Positions 43,103-52,577 of a DNA stretch of 64,000 nt are shown piece by piece. A program made the translations under genes and the position numbers. Origin of the DNA: CAYHCE01 sp964355015 (lineage in GTDB: Bacteria > Cyanobacteriota > Cyanobacteriia > PCC-6307 > Cyanobiaceae); the NCBI GenBank assembly GCA_964355015.1, contig CAYHCE010000017.1, positions 11,356 to 75,355 on the forward strand, written 5' to 3'. Each line of letters opens with the position of its first letter. Position 1 is the first letter of the stretch. The notes below the pieces were generated by a model. It had not been told where the DNA came from. It saw only the letters and a list, made by a program, of their open reading frames with translations, and did no database searches.

Positions 43103-44113
43103 ATGGGGCTTGAGATTATTCTCCACATTGGCCGTCACAAGAGCGGCACTAGTTCACTCCAGGCCTATCTCCACCAGCAGGCTGCCAGCTACCGGGCGCA
43201 GGGCATTCTTTATCCGCTGGCAGGTCGTAGCGTGCAGCGCGGTGGCCGTTGCGTCACCCAATTGGCTCATCATCCCCTCGCCCTGAGTTTTAACGATGTC
43301 AACCGTCATGCCGTTGAGCCACAACAACGGCAATGGCTGGAAGAGCTGCGAGAAGAAATAGCCGGACATGACCGGATGATTCTGTCTTCGGAAACCTTCG
43401 GCAACTTCCATCAACCGCAACAGATTCTGGCTGTTCGCACGTTTCTGGAAGCCCTGGAGCCGGAGCGAATCACGGTGTTCGCCTATGTGCGGGAGTACCT
43501 CGATTACATCGTTTCCGGCTACAGGCAGCGGGTTCAGAATAGCCACGATCTGGTGGCCTTGAGTGACTATCCACTGCTGCGCAGCCGCCGCTATTCGCTG
43601 GAGTTCTGGCTGGAAGCGTGGCGCTCGGTGGGAACCCTGGTGTGCCGTCGGTTTGCGCGCGAGGCCCTGCTGAAGGGTGATGTAGTCGCTGATTTTTGCC
43701 TGCATGCAGGCCTTGATCTTCATCATGGCGCCCCGCGGGGCGAGCGGAACCCCTCGATCGGAGGGAACCTTCTGTTCATGAAGTGCGCGCTGAATCGGCT
43801 CGGGGTCAGCCACCCTTCCCTGTATGCATGGTTGGGGGAACAGGCGGCGCTGGATCCGGCGTACCGAAGGCCGTTTCCGATCACGGAGGCCAGTGCAAGG
43901 CTCGTGAGAGAGCGCTGCGACTGGAACCAGACGATGGAGCAGCTGTTCGGTGCCTTCGCCTTGCCCGGCTTCGACACCTACCCGAACTGCCCGGAGCGAT
44001 CTGCCCTCGAGGACGACCTTGCCCGGTGGGCTCCGCTGCTCGATCTGGTGAAGGTGGCTCCCGACCGCATCCGAGGGCTGATGGACGTGGGTGAGGCCTG
44101 GTTTCAGCCCTGA
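43103..44113 (+). CDS. Sulfotransferase-like protein
   Basis: A 336-residue P-loop protein. The N-terminal strand-loop IILHIGRHKSGTSSLQAYL is the 5'-phosphosulfate-binding loop of sulfotransferases, and ERITVFAYVREYLDYIVSGYRQ gives the 3'-phosphate-binding R...S.Y pattern. The family transfers sulfate from PAPS to sugars. The ATG at 43103 has no strong ribosome site, and the 62-bp gap before it is longer than for its neighbours, so a separate start is possible. Confidence 0.82.
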   Translation: MGLEIILHIGRHKSGTSSLQAYLHQQAASYRAQGILYPLAGRSVQRGGRCVTQLAHHPLALSFNDVNRHAVEPQQRQWLEELREEIAGHDRMILSSETFGNFHQPQQILAVRTFLEALEPERITVFAYVREYLDYIVSGYRQRVQNSHDLVALSDYPLLRSRRYSLEFWLEAWRSVGTLVCRRFAREALLKGDVVADFCLHAGLDLHHGAPRGERNPSIGGNLLFMKCALNRLGVSHPSLYAWLGEQAALDPAYRRPFPITEASARLVRERCDWNQTMEQLFGAFALPGFDTYPNCPERSALEDDLARWAPLLDLVKVAPDRIRGLMDVGEAWFQP

Positions 44114-44154
44114 GCCAACTCTTCCGTAAAGTGATGCACTCGGAGGCTTGATGG

Positions 44155-44997
44155 GTGCTCGCCAACCTTCTCCACCTGCATGGGTTCAAATGCGCTGGCA
44201 GCACCTTCATCTGGTCGCTGGAGCGAGCCACGAAGGGGGATGTGCTGTACCTGGAATCACCGGGGCCGGGTGATCGGCTCGACTGGCGGCTGGCGCGCGA
44301 CTACCTGGCCACCCTGGAGCGCCAGCCCCTGGCGATCACCTCCCATCTGATCTGCCTGCCGCCTCCAGGGGCGATCGCCGCTCTGAAGGTGGCCTTCCTG
44401 AGGGAGCCGATCGAGCGCATCGCCTCGGCCTACCGCTTCCAGACCAAGGTGCAGAAAACGATGCAACCGGTGCCGTTCCGCCAGTATCTGGAGAGCTTGC
44501 AAGGGGGAACCCTGGCCAATTTCCAGACCCGGCACCTCTCGCCCCAGGAGCCGGGCGACTGGGTGCTGCGCCGGGGCTGGGCGGCCCGGCCGGAGCTGAT
44601 CGATCTCGGCCGGGAGGATCTGTTCGTGGGGCTGGTGGAGCGCTACGACGACTCGATCGTGGCGCTGGAAGACCAGCTGGAGCGGATGGGCATGGGGATG
44701 GACCTAGCCTATGCCAGGCCGGTCAACACCACCCGTCAGGTCGGTGGGGCCGAGGAGCAGATGGCGCCGGAAGCGCGGTTGGCGCACACGCCCTTGGGCC
44801 TGGCGGTGACGGAGCTGGATCTGAGCCTCCACCGCCGTGCTGAACAGCGGCTGGAGGAGCGACTGGCTGGGGTGAGCGAGCTGGACCACAGACGGGCTGA
44901 TCTGCAGCGGCGGCGCACCGCCCTGGGCAGCGCGCCGCCGCCCGTGCAGCTCAAACCTCAGACCGAGTGGGTGAATCTGCCATTGGCGACGGCATGA
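44155..44997 (+). CDS. Sulfotransferase family 2-like protein
   Basis: A 280-residue P-loop protein from GTG 44155. The phosphosulfate loop is LLHLHGFKCAGSTFIWSLE, the HxPK(C/T)AGST type found in carbohydrate 2-O-sulfotransferases. The 3'-phosphate site is VAFLREPIERIASAYRF, and FVGLVERYDDSIVALEDQL follows. The C-terminal 60 residues (ELDLSLHRRAEQRLEERL..) are helical. The stop codon overlaps the ATG of the next gene. It is not closely related to the neighbouring sulfotransferase-like gene, so two different acceptor sites are likely. Confidence 0.82.
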   Translation: MLANLLHLHGFKCAGSTFIWSLERATKGDVLYLESPGPGDRLDWRLARDYLATLERQPLAITSHLICLPPPGAIAALKVAFLREPIERIASAYRFQTKVQKTMQPVPFRQYLESLQGGTLANFQTRHLSPQEPGDWVLRRGWAARPELIDLGREDLFVGLVERYDDSIVALEDQLERMGMGMDLAYARPVNTTRQVGGAEEQMAPEARLAHTPLGLAVTELDLSLHRRAEQRLEERLAGVSELDHRRADLQRRRTALGSAPPPVQLKPQTEWVNLPLATA

Positions 44998-46763
44998 GCC
45001 GCTCGCCCGCCTCCCAGCACCAGCACCAGCACCAGCACTGTGATCTTGAGGCCCGGGCGGCGCTCCTGGCGGGGGAGTGGCAGCAGGCGCTGGAGCAGGT
45101 GGAGCGGGGCCAGGCGCTGGTGCAGGAAGCCCTCAGCGCCGGCCAGGGGAGCGGCGAGGTTCCCCTGGAGGCGCACGCCAAGCTGGTGCATGCGCTGCTC
45201 GGTGCCGTTCACACACGCATCGTGGCCGCTGAGGAGGGCGGCCTCGCTGCCGAGGAACGGGCTGAGCTGTGCTGGCGGTTGGGGACGCTGCTGGAAAGCC
45301 ATGGCAGCCTGCCGTTGGAGCGGCCTGACTGGTTGCCGGTGGCGGAGGAGCAGCTGGTGCGGCACGGGGCGCTGCTCTGGCGCGAGGCCATCGGCGTGCG
45401 GGAGCAGGCGGAGGCGCGGGCGCTGGCGATGTTTCAGCGCCTGGCGCAACTGCTGGATCCCTGCCCGACCTGGGTGAGCACAAGCCTGCAGGAGCTGGAG
45501 CGGAACAGACCTGTTGCGGCAGCGGCCCAGCCGTTGCGGTTGGAGCTGGTGCTGCGGCCAGGCCAGGCGGAGCTGATGGCCATTGAGGATCGGCGGCTGT
45601 TCAACCTGGCTCCGGCCCTGGAGGAGAGCGGCCAGGAGCCGCTGCCTGAGCGGCTGGGCGCCTTCCTGAGGGAACAGGCCAGGGCCGCGCCGGGCTTGCC
45701 GCCCTCCGTGTCGATCTGCCACCCGCTTCATAGTTTGGGCACGGATCTGGCGGTGCTGGCCCTGCTGGGGGAAGAGCTGCCGCCGGAGCGGCTGCCTGCA
45801 CTGCAGCGGGCGGCGGCGACCTGGATCGAGCAGTCGGCTGGCCTCAGCCCAGGCCTGGCCGTGCAGGCGCTGGAGCGTCCGCCGCAGCGGCTGGAGGGGC
45901 GGGAGCTGCTGCTGGAACTGGATGCTATCGAGCTTGCGGTGCTGCAGCTGGGTGCCCAGCGGTCTGACGACGAGCTGGCTGCAGCCTTGAGCACGTTGGA
46001 GCAGGGCGAGTGCGACCCCGGCTTCTGGCGCCAGGGGGAGCGGCAGCGGCAGTGGTGGCGCGGCGAGCTGGTGGCGGTGGACGTGCTGCGCCGCTTTGCG
46101 CGCGAGCTGGGCTTCTACCCGGCCCGGGAGGATCCCCTGGCCAGCCTGCGGGCCTGGTGCCGCGACGGCCTGAGCCTGCTGGCTGAGGCGACGCTGCTGG
46201 AGCAGGTGGGGCTATGGAGCGCGGCGGAAGCGCCCGAGTGGCTGCTGCTGCCGCTGCATCAGGAGCTCAGCCGCGGCTCGGGCCGCTTCGCCCGGGTGCG
46301 GGGGCGGCCCGAGCCGGCGGAGCTGCAGACGCTGCTGGCGGGCCAGGAGGTGCTGTATGTCGGGCCGCTGGCTGAGGCGGTGGAGGACCAGTGGCGACAG
46401 GGCCGCTGCTGGCGGCTGTGGCAGGGCCGGGAGTGCGCCCCCCATGGGCTGCGCTGCCTGGCGCCGCCGGAATCGCGCCATCCGCGCCGGCCCCATGGCG
46501 GCTTTGAAGCGAGCCTGGCGCACAGCCTGGAGGCGGTGGAGCGGTTGCTGGAGCAACAGCCCGCCACTCTGGCGCTGATCGGAGCGGGCACCTACCGGCT
46601 GCCGCTGTGCCATGCCCTGCGGGATCGCCACGGGCTGCGCTGCCTGGGCTTCGGGGCGGAGCTGCCCCAGCTCTATGGGGTGGAGCGGCCGGGGGACGAG
46701 CCGGTGTGGGGCGCCCAGGGCCGCGATCCCAGCCAGTGGCGGCGGCTGGCGGATGAGGGATAG
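44994..46763 (+). CDS. GT-D-like glycosyltransferase, second paralogue
   Basis: A 589-residue protein starting at ATG 44994 (ATGA overlap). It begins with (Gln-His)4 coded by a perfect hexanucleotide repeat, then a long helical region rich in Ala/Leu/Glu/Arg (about 20-440). The last 130 residues carry EVLYVGPLAEAVEDQWRQ, APHGLRCLAPPES, ATLALIGAGTYRLPLCHALRD and LYGVERPG. This is the same arrangement as the end of the protein at 37477 and similar to GT-D fold enzymes. The helical part is not obviously alike between the two. GC content is very high. Confidence 0.72.
   Translation: MSRSPASQHQHQHQHCDLEARAALLAGEWQQALEQVERGQALVQEALSAGQGSGEVPLEAHAKLVHALLGAVHTRIVAAEEGGLAAEERAELCWRLGTLLESHGSLPLERPDWLPVAEEQLVRHGALLWREAIGVREQAEARALAMFQRLAQLLDPCPTWVSTSLQELERNRPVAAAAQPLRLELVLRPGQAELMAIEDRRLFNLAPALEESGQEPLPERLGAFLREQARAAPGLPPSVSICHPLHSLGTDLAVLALLGEELPPERLPALQRAAATWIEQSAGLSPGLAVQALERPPQRLEGRELLLELDAIELAVLQLGAQRSDDELAAALSTLEQGECDPGFWRQGERQRQWWRGELVAVDVLRRFARELGFYPAREDPLASLRAWCRDGLSLLAEATLLEQVGLWSAAEAPEWLLLPLHQELSRGSGRFARVRGRPEPAELQTLLAGQEVLYVGPLAEAVEDQWRQGRCWRLWQGRECAPHGLRCLAPPESRHPRRPHGGFEASLAHSLEAVERLLEQQPATLALIGAGTYRLPLCHALRDRHGLRCLGFGAELPQLYGVERPGDEPVWGAQGRDPSQWRRLADEG
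45015..45038 (+). repeat. Perfect (CAGCAC)4 hexanucleotide repeat
   Basis: Four perfect tandem copies of a 6-base unit at the 5' end of the 44994 gene encode Gln-His-Gln-His-Gln-His-Gln-His. Changes in copy number would keep the frame. It could bind metal or simply be a slippage product. Confidence 0.85.
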
Positions 46764-46831
46764 GCATTCGACCACACACCGGTTCTGAATCCGGACAAGG
46801 GGGTTACATTGCGGGCCATAGTTGCTTCGTC

Positions 46832-47767
46832 GTGGCTGCATTGAGCCCCACCGCCCAAGCCACGGTGACCGCAGACCCTCAGAAGTCGCCAGTGAATGCG
46901 GTGCCTGGTGATGCTGTTCCAAGCGCAGATTGCCTGGCCCTTCATCTTCGCCACGAGCGCTACAGCAACTTCGCGCAGTTCAACCCGGTGCTGGCTGAGT
47001 TGCTGCGGGAGGTCAGCCGGCTCAGCGATTGCATCTCGATCATTCAGGCTCTCGGGATCATCGAGCCGTTGAGCGGTGATCACATCGCGCCCGAGGCTAT
47101 AGCCATCGAGGCCCCCAACTACCGCGAATCGTTGGAGGCCCGCGGCTGCCTCTCTCGCAACCGGGCCGTGCTGATGGTGCTGGAGCACTGTTACGGCTCG
47201 CTGAAGCAGCTGAGCGGCAAACGGGTGTATCTGGCGGAGGCGATCAGCGGCTTTGCCGACAGGCTGGCGGAGCTGCTTCCCAAGCTCACGCTGAGCGAGT
47301 ATCTCGAGGGAGCCAGCCGGGAGCATCTCGGCAGCCAGGTGGTGCATCAAAACCTGGAGGCTCTCGATTTCGAGGATGGCAGCTTCGATGTGGTGATCAC
47401 CAATGAGGTGTTTGAGCATGTGGAGCACCTGCCGCTGGCGCTGGCGGAGATCGCGCGCGTACTCAAGCCGGGCGGCAGGCTGGTGGCCACCTGCCCTCTG
47501 GCGCTGGGGCAGGAAGCCTCGATCACCAAGGCCAGGCGAAACCCGGAAACGGGAACGATCGAGTTTCACGGCGAGCCCGATTATCACGGCGACCCGGTGC
47601 GGCCTGAAGAAGGGTCGCTGGTGTTCCAGATCCCCGGATGGGATCTGCTTGATCAACTGCAGCAGGCGGGCTTCACGGACGCCGCCTTCCATCTGGTGTG
47701 CAGCTGGAAGCATGGGGTGCTGGGGCATGAAATCCCGGGCGTGCTGGTACTGGAGGGACAACGCTGA
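46832..47767 (+). CDS. Class I SAM-dependent methyltransferase
   Basis: A 311-residue protein from GTG 46832. The methyltransferase core spans about 125-235: LEALDFEDGSFDVVITNEVFEHVEHLPLALAEIARVLKPGGRLVATCPL, the standard motif II-III order. The first glycine motif is weak (GKRVYLAEAISGFAD), which may mean a changed SAM site. The first 40 residues look disordered. Methylation of a sugar or nucleotide sugar is likely from the context, but not proven. The stop shares one base with the next ATG. Confidence 0.85.
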   Translation: MAALSPTAQATVTADPQKSPVNAVPGDAVPSADCLALHLRHERYSNFAQFNPVLAELLREVSRLSDCISIIQALGIIEPLSGDHIAPEAIAIEAPNYRESLEARGCLSRNRAVLMVLEHCYGSLKQLSGKRVYLAEAISGFADRLAELLPKLTLSEYLEGASREHLGSQVVHQNLEALDFEDGSFDVVITNEVFEHVEHLPLALAEIARVLKPGGRLVATCPLALGQEASITKARRNPETGTIEFHGEPDYHGDPVRPEEGSLVFQIPGWDLLDQLQQAGFTDAAFHLVCSWKHGVLGHEIPGVLVLEGQR

Positions 47768-50007
47768 TGGGAGGCCCAAACGTCAGCGGCAATCTGACGG
47801 ACCTGCAGATCCGTCTTCTCCACCACCCTGGCGACCGCCAAGCCTGGCAGGAGCTGCGCCGGCGCCAGCAGGATGCGCCAGCCGCTGGTTCATCCCCTCA
47901 AAGGGCAGCCGTGGCCAAAGTGCCGCAGGTACAGCCGCCAGCCCCTAGGGAAGCCCCAGCGGCCAGGGAGCCCGCGCCGTTGGTGGATCTGAACCAGCGC
48001 CGCCCTCTGAACCCACGCTTTGCAGCACCAGGCAGCAGCCGCTGGGAGGCCGCCGAGCGTGAACTGCGGGGCGAGTGGCTGGAGCGGGTGCGTGGGGAGC
48101 GCTTCGAGGAGGCCACACGGCTGTTCGATCCGGGACGCGTGAAGGCCTGGTGCGGCGACCTGGAGCCGCTGGCCCAGTACCGCTTCGGGCACTGGTGCCA
48201 CGAGCAGGGGGCGCATGAGCAGGCGGTGCTGGTGCTTGATCATCTTGTGGCCCGCGGGGATGCCGCCGAACTGGGTCTGTGGGGCCAGCTGGCGGCGCTG
48301 CGCAGCCTGCTGCTGCTCGGCCGGCTGAGCGAGGCAAAGGAGCCGCTGCCGGCGCTGGTGGCCGGTGAACTGTTGGACAACGAGGAAGCTGCCGGCACGA
48401 TGGCCGAGGCACGGCGGCAGGTCGCCTTTCACGCCACTCTCAGTCAGGCCTGGCTGCAGCTGGTCGAGGGCGATGCCGCCGCTGCCCAGCAGAGCCTGGA
48501 GCTGCTGCGCGCCTCGGCGCTGGTGGCGGAGAACACCGCAGAGGTGGACCTGCTGGGCCGGGTGATCTCCACCCTGGCTTGGCTGGAGGAATACCCGCGT
48601 GATCAGCTCAGCCATGGAGCCGATCGCATCGGCTTTGCCATGGCGGTGGACACCATTCAGCTGAGCAACTGCGGCACGCTGCTGCGGCTGAAGGGCTGGA
48701 TGCTCGATCCGGGTAACCAGATCGAGCATCTCTGCCTGATCCGGGGTTCGCGGGTGCATCGGTTGCAGATCACGCGAGCCCACTACTGGGCGCGGCCGGA
48801 TCTGGGCGAGGTGATGGCCCGCTGCGGATGTGCACCGGGCTATGAGGCCGGTTTCTCGTTGGCTCTGGTCCTGGGTCCGGAGGAGAGACTGCGCAGCCAT
48901 GCCGGCGAGAGCATGGAGCTGCTCGTGGTGCTGCGTAACGGCGAGCAGTTCCTGGTGCGGCGGGTAGCGGTGGTGAGCGAGTTGAGCAGCGCCGAGCTGA
49001 AGCAAGCGGTGGACTCGGTGTTCAGCAACAGCTGTGAGCTGTTGGCGCCTGAGGCCGCGGTGAAGCTACGGCACGCCTGGAGCGCGCTGGTGCGCCAGCG
49101 CATGAAGGTACGCCCCCAGGTAAGGCGCTGGGGGCCGGTGCCGGAGCGGCCGGATCTCAGCGTGGTGGTGCCGCTCTACGGCCGCATCGACTTCATGGAC
49201 TACCAGCTGAACTGGTTCAACGCCTGGCTGCGCCGCGGTGGAGAGGAGGCACTGCGTTATCAGCTGATCTACGTGCTGGATGATCCCAGGCTCAAGGATG
49301 CCTTCGAGGCTCTGAGCCGGCGCTGTCAGGCGCTCTATGGGATGCCGTTCGAAACGGTGCTCAACGCCTCGAATCTGGGCTTTGCCGGAGCCAACAACGT
49401 GGGGGCGGAGCAGGCGCGCAGCGAGGTGCTGCTGCTGCTCAATTCCGACGTTCTGCCAGCGAACCAGCACAGCCTGGCCCTGATGCTGCGGGCCTGGCGC
49501 CAGCATGAAGGACGAATCGGCGCGCTGGGGGCACGGTTGTTGTTTGATAACGGCGGATTGCAGCACGCGGGCATGGAATTCGTGCGGCAGAACGATCTGC
49601 CGGGACGGCTGAGCGAGGTGTGGCTGAACGAGCACCCGATGAAGGGGCTGAAGCTTGAGTTCGCCGCCGAGGAACGCCTGGCGCTGCAGGAGGTGGAGGC
49701 CGCCACGGCGGCCTGCCTCATGCTGGATACCGCGCTATTCCGGGAGATTGGCGGACTGAGCACCGATTTTGTGATCGGCGATTTCGAAGACAGCGACCTA
49801 TGCCTGCGGGTGCGGCAGCGGGGCCTCCCCGTGCTCGTGGACTTGGAGGCCAGCTTCTACCACCTGGAGCGGCAGAGCGTGGGCCATGGCGAGAGCGGTG
49901 ATCTGCTGAAGACGAAGGTAGTTGCGATGAACGCCTGCACGCAGCAGGAGAAATGGGGCGGCTCGATCGAGCTGCTGCAGCGCAGCCGTCTGGAAGCGGT
50001 GGGATGA
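47767..50007 (+). CDS. Multidomain GT2 glycosyltransferase with GW/RPDL domain
   Basis: A 746-residue protein. Residues about 90-280 are helical and TPR-like, and contain LLGRVISTLAWLEE. Residues about 290-405 hold the beta-type domain TLLRLKGWMLDPGN...ARPDLGEVMARCG...GFSLALVLG. Residues about 460-720 are a GT2 domain (LSVVVPLYGRIDFMDYQL, LIYVLDDPRL, NASNLGFAGANNVGA, LLNSDVLP, GDFEDSDLCLRV). The helical and GW parts recur without the GT2 domain in the protein at 58507. The ATG overlaps the methyltransferase stop, and the end overlaps the GT4 start (ATGA). Confidence 0.87.
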   Translation: MGGPNVSGNLTDLQIRLLHHPGDRQAWQELRRRQQDAPAAGSSPQRAAVAKVPQVQPPAPREAPAAREPAPLVDLNQRRPLNPRFAAPGSSRWEAAERELRGEWLERVRGERFEEATRLFDPGRVKAWCGDLEPLAQYRFGHWCHEQGAHEQAVLVLDHLVARGDAAELGLWGQLAALRSLLLLGRLSEAKEPLPALVAGELLDNEEAAGTMAEARRQVAFHATLSQAWLQLVEGDAAAAQQSLELLRASALVAENTAEVDLLGRVISTLAWLEEYPRDQLSHGADRIGFAMAVDTIQLSNCGTLLRLKGWMLDPGNQIEHLCLIRGSRVHRLQITRAHYWARPDLGEVMARCGCAPGYEAGFSLALVLGPEERLRSHAGESMELLVVLRNGEQFLVRRVAVVSELSSAELKQAVDSVFSNSCELLAPEAAVKLRHAWSALVRQRMKVRPQVRRWGPVPERPDLSVVVPLYGRIDFMDYQLNWFNAWLRRGGEEALRYQLIYVLDDPRLKDAFEALSRRCQALYGMPFETVLNASNLGFAGANNVGAEQARSEVLLLLNSDVLPANQHSLALMLRAWRQHEGRIGALGARLLFDNGGLQHAGMEFVRQNDLPGRLSEVWLNEHPMKGLKLEFAAEERLALQEVEAATAACLMLDTALFREIGGLSTDFVIGDFEDSDLCLRVRQRGLPVLVDLEASFYHLERQSVGHGESGDLLKTKVVAMNACTQQEKWGGSIELLQRSRLEAVG

Positions 50008-51326
50008 GCATGAGAATTCTCTATCTGATCCATGCCCATGAACAGTTCTCCGTGGGGGGCGCCGAGAACGCGGCCTTCTCACTGTTCCGGGCCATGCTGG
50101 AGCAGGAAGAAGTGGAGTGCTGGATCCTGGCGGCGATGCACACCAGCCAGGGTGTGCTGTCCCACGGGGAGTTGCGCAATGTGGAGGGAAGCGACCGGGA
50201 ATATCTGATCGGCACCAGCTGCGAGTCGTTCCGGTTCCAGAACAGCCACATCCCGGCAATGAAGCGCAGCCTGCAACGACTTCTGGATCACATCCGGCCC
50301 GATGTGATCCATCTGCAGCACTACAGCCACTTCGGGATTGACGTGATCCCCCTGCTGCAGACCCTGAGCCCGAAGAGCAGGATTGTGGTGACGCTACACG
50401 AGTATCTGGCGCTGTGCATGCACAACGGCCAGATGGTGACCACAGGCAAGTTGAAGCTGTGCCACAAGGCCACACCGCTGGCCTGTTCCCTGTGCTTCCC
50501 GCAGCACACGCCCCAGGACATGTTCCTGCGCCACCACTACATCCGCACGATCCTGGAGAGCTGCGACGCCCTGGTGAGCCCGAGCCAGTTCCTGATCGAC
50601 CGTTACCGGGCCTGCGGCATCGAACACCCCAATTTTGTGATGATCGAAAACGGCCTGCCCGCCAGCTTCGATGAAGGAAAACGTGAAGTCTACTTCCAGA
50701 GCTATTCAGCAGAGCTGAACCGTTTCGGCTATTTCGGGCAGCTGAACCGCTATAAGGGAGTGCTGGTTCTGCTGCAGGCGGTGGCCCTGCTGCAGGAACA
50801 GGGGGTGACGAACTTCATCGTGAACATCAACGGTGCCAACCTGGAGCACCAGCCCCAGGACTTCCAGGATGAGTTTAACAGCCTGTATGAAAAGGTGAAA
50901 GATCGGGTGATCCTGCGTGGCAGCTACCGCCAGCAGGACATTGAAGCGCTGATGCTCGATAATGACTGGATGGTGATCCCGTCTATCTGGTGGGAGAATT
51001 CACCGGTGGTGATTCAGGAGGCGCTTTTCTACGGGCGGCCTATTCTCGGGAGCAACATTGGCGGGACTGCCGAAAAGATTGAGGGTCGGGGAGGAATAAC
51101 ATTTTCCGTCTCCAACCCATCAGGCCTGGCAAGCCTGATCAAGAACACTGCAGGTAACACGGATCTCCACAATAAGCTTAAGGCAGATATTGATGCACCC
51201 TTTGCATCGGCAATCTGCAAGGCAAGGCACCAGAGCTTATACAATAATTTACTCACCGTACAGCACGGCAATTACAATCTCATCCAATCACAGAAGCCGG
51301 AAACAAAAATCGTGGTTCAAGGATAG
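50004..51326 (+). CDS. Glycosyltransferase family 4
   Basis: A 440-residue GT-B enzyme starting at ATG 50004 (ATGA overlap with the upstream gene). The N-terminal strand MRILYLIHAHEQFSVGGAENAAF and ILRGSYRQQDIEAL...VIPSIWWENSPVVIQEALFYGRPIL are typical of the family. The last 50 residues change to AT-rich, Lys/Asn-rich sequence. Just before the stop is a run of five A (51305-51309). Reading one base less continues the frame to 51423 with a plausible helical end (SLKARKKVVLALGQARDWF). The C-terminus may therefore be frameshifted. Confidence 0.85.
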   Translation: MSMRILYLIHAHEQFSVGGAENAAFSLFRAMLEQEEVECWILAAMHTSQGVLSHGELRNVEGSDREYLIGTSCESFRFQNSHIPAMKRSLQRLLDHIRPDVIHLQHYSHFGIDVIPLLQTLSPKSRIVVTLHEYLALCMHNGQMVTTGKLKLCHKATPLACSLCFPQHTPQDMFLRHHYIRTILESCDALVSPSQFLIDRYRACGIEHPNFVMIENGLPASFDEGKREVYFQSYSAELNRFGYFGQLNRYKGVLVLLQAVALLQEQGVTNFIVNINGANLEHQPQDFQDEFNSLYEKVKDRVILRGSYRQQDIEALMLDNDWMVIPSIWWENSPVVIQEALFYGRPILGSNIGGTAEKIEGRGGITFSVSNPSGLASLIKNTAGNTDLHNKLKADIDAPFASAICKARHQSLYNNLLTVQHGNYNLIQSQKPETKIVVQG

Positions 51327-51576
51327 CCTCAAGGCCAGGAAGAAAGTTGTTCTTGCCTTGGGACAGGCAAGAGACTGGTTCAACCGGAATTCAGAGCTAC
51401 TTACTAAAGAACAAGCGAGATGACAAAAAGGCAGGCACATACCACCGTGGATTGAGTCTTTACTATGCATCAATGTCGACGCCGTACGAATGGCAAAGAC
51501 TGATGGGATCAGCATCCCCCCCTGTAACAGAAAAGTTGTCCACTCGGTCTGACCCATCCACCAGGGGGCCTATCCG

Positions 51577-52321
51577 ATGAGTATGAAAGCGATATACGAT
51601 CAGGCCGTGCGGGCCTAGATCCGCCAAGCCACAGCGGGACTGGAAGCGGAGGCAGCCAAGGCCGGAGCAGGGGCAGATGACGAGGAAAAGGAGCGCAACA
51701 GCCGCTGCCCCGGGCGGGTGCAGCAGAAGGTTGATGCTGCAAATGATCAGCCCACTGGCAAAGCCGAGGCCGCCGGTCTGAGTGAACCGTAGCTGGGACC
51801 CAGGAGACCGATGGATCTGCCATCGCGTGGCTTACCCACCGCCCGCCGCCGACGGCAATCCGAAAGCCCTAGCCGCAGGCTTCTGCGAAGCAGAAGGCCC
51901 AGCGGAATTTCACGGAACCCGACAGCCCCAGCATGAAAGGCCCTGATGGCTGCTTCCAAGGCTACAAAGCCCAGGCTGCCCTCGATGCCGAGCAACAGAT
52001 CATCGTGGCGATTGGAGTGAGCCATCAGGCTCCGGACGTGGAACCCCCATGCCGATGCTGGAGCACATCCAGGCCAACACCGGAGTGTTGCTCGAGATGG
52101 CCAGTGCGGATGCGCAGGCTACTGGAGCGAGGACAACGCCAACGCCTGTGAGAGTGGCGCCCTTAGCCATCTTGGAGCCGCTGTTTAGCCGGACGAAAGA
52201 AGCCCGGGGCCTGCGGCGGTTCCTGTTGCGGAGCCTGGAGAAGGTGAACGCTGAATGGTCGCTGATGTGCACCGGCCACAACCTGCTCAAGCTGTTCAGG
52301 GCCACCACAACGCTGGCCTGA
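51577..52321 (+). pseudogene. IS1182-family transposase remnant
   Basis: A decayed transposase. Codon 14 after the ATG at 51577 is an in-frame TAG, and several frame changes follow. Clear pieces are MKGPDGCFQGYKAQAALDAEQQIIVAIGVSHQA split over frames near 51933-52030, and at the end (52185-52315) TKEARGLRRFLLRSLEKV and EWSLMCTGHNLLKLFRA, both hallmark segments of IS1182 transposases. The middle with the catalytic Glu is missing or scrambled. It cannot move by itself. Confidence 0.75.
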
Positions 52322-52577
52322 GGGCTCAGGGGGCCCAGATTCCTGCATCTGGCCCTGAAATCAGCACTGCTCAGGCCGCGAAGTCCGGGCGTAGGCGAAT
52401 CATCAGCCGACCAGAGGCTGCCCAGACTGGATGAGCCTGCAAGGCCGAGTGGATTCGTGCAACTGCCTGCTACGATGGAACTGCATCCTGTTCCTCGAGT
52501 CCGGATTTAAGGATGTCAGGGGCCACGGTGTCAAATATACTGCACCAACCTCAGTCCTAGCCAGTCGGAGTATTAGC

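Noticed and set aside
34521..51326. Classical Wzx/Wzy capsule locus
   Set aside because: No multi-spanning flippase, polymerase, Wza, Wzc or priming transferase among the genes; only transferases and a type I exporter.
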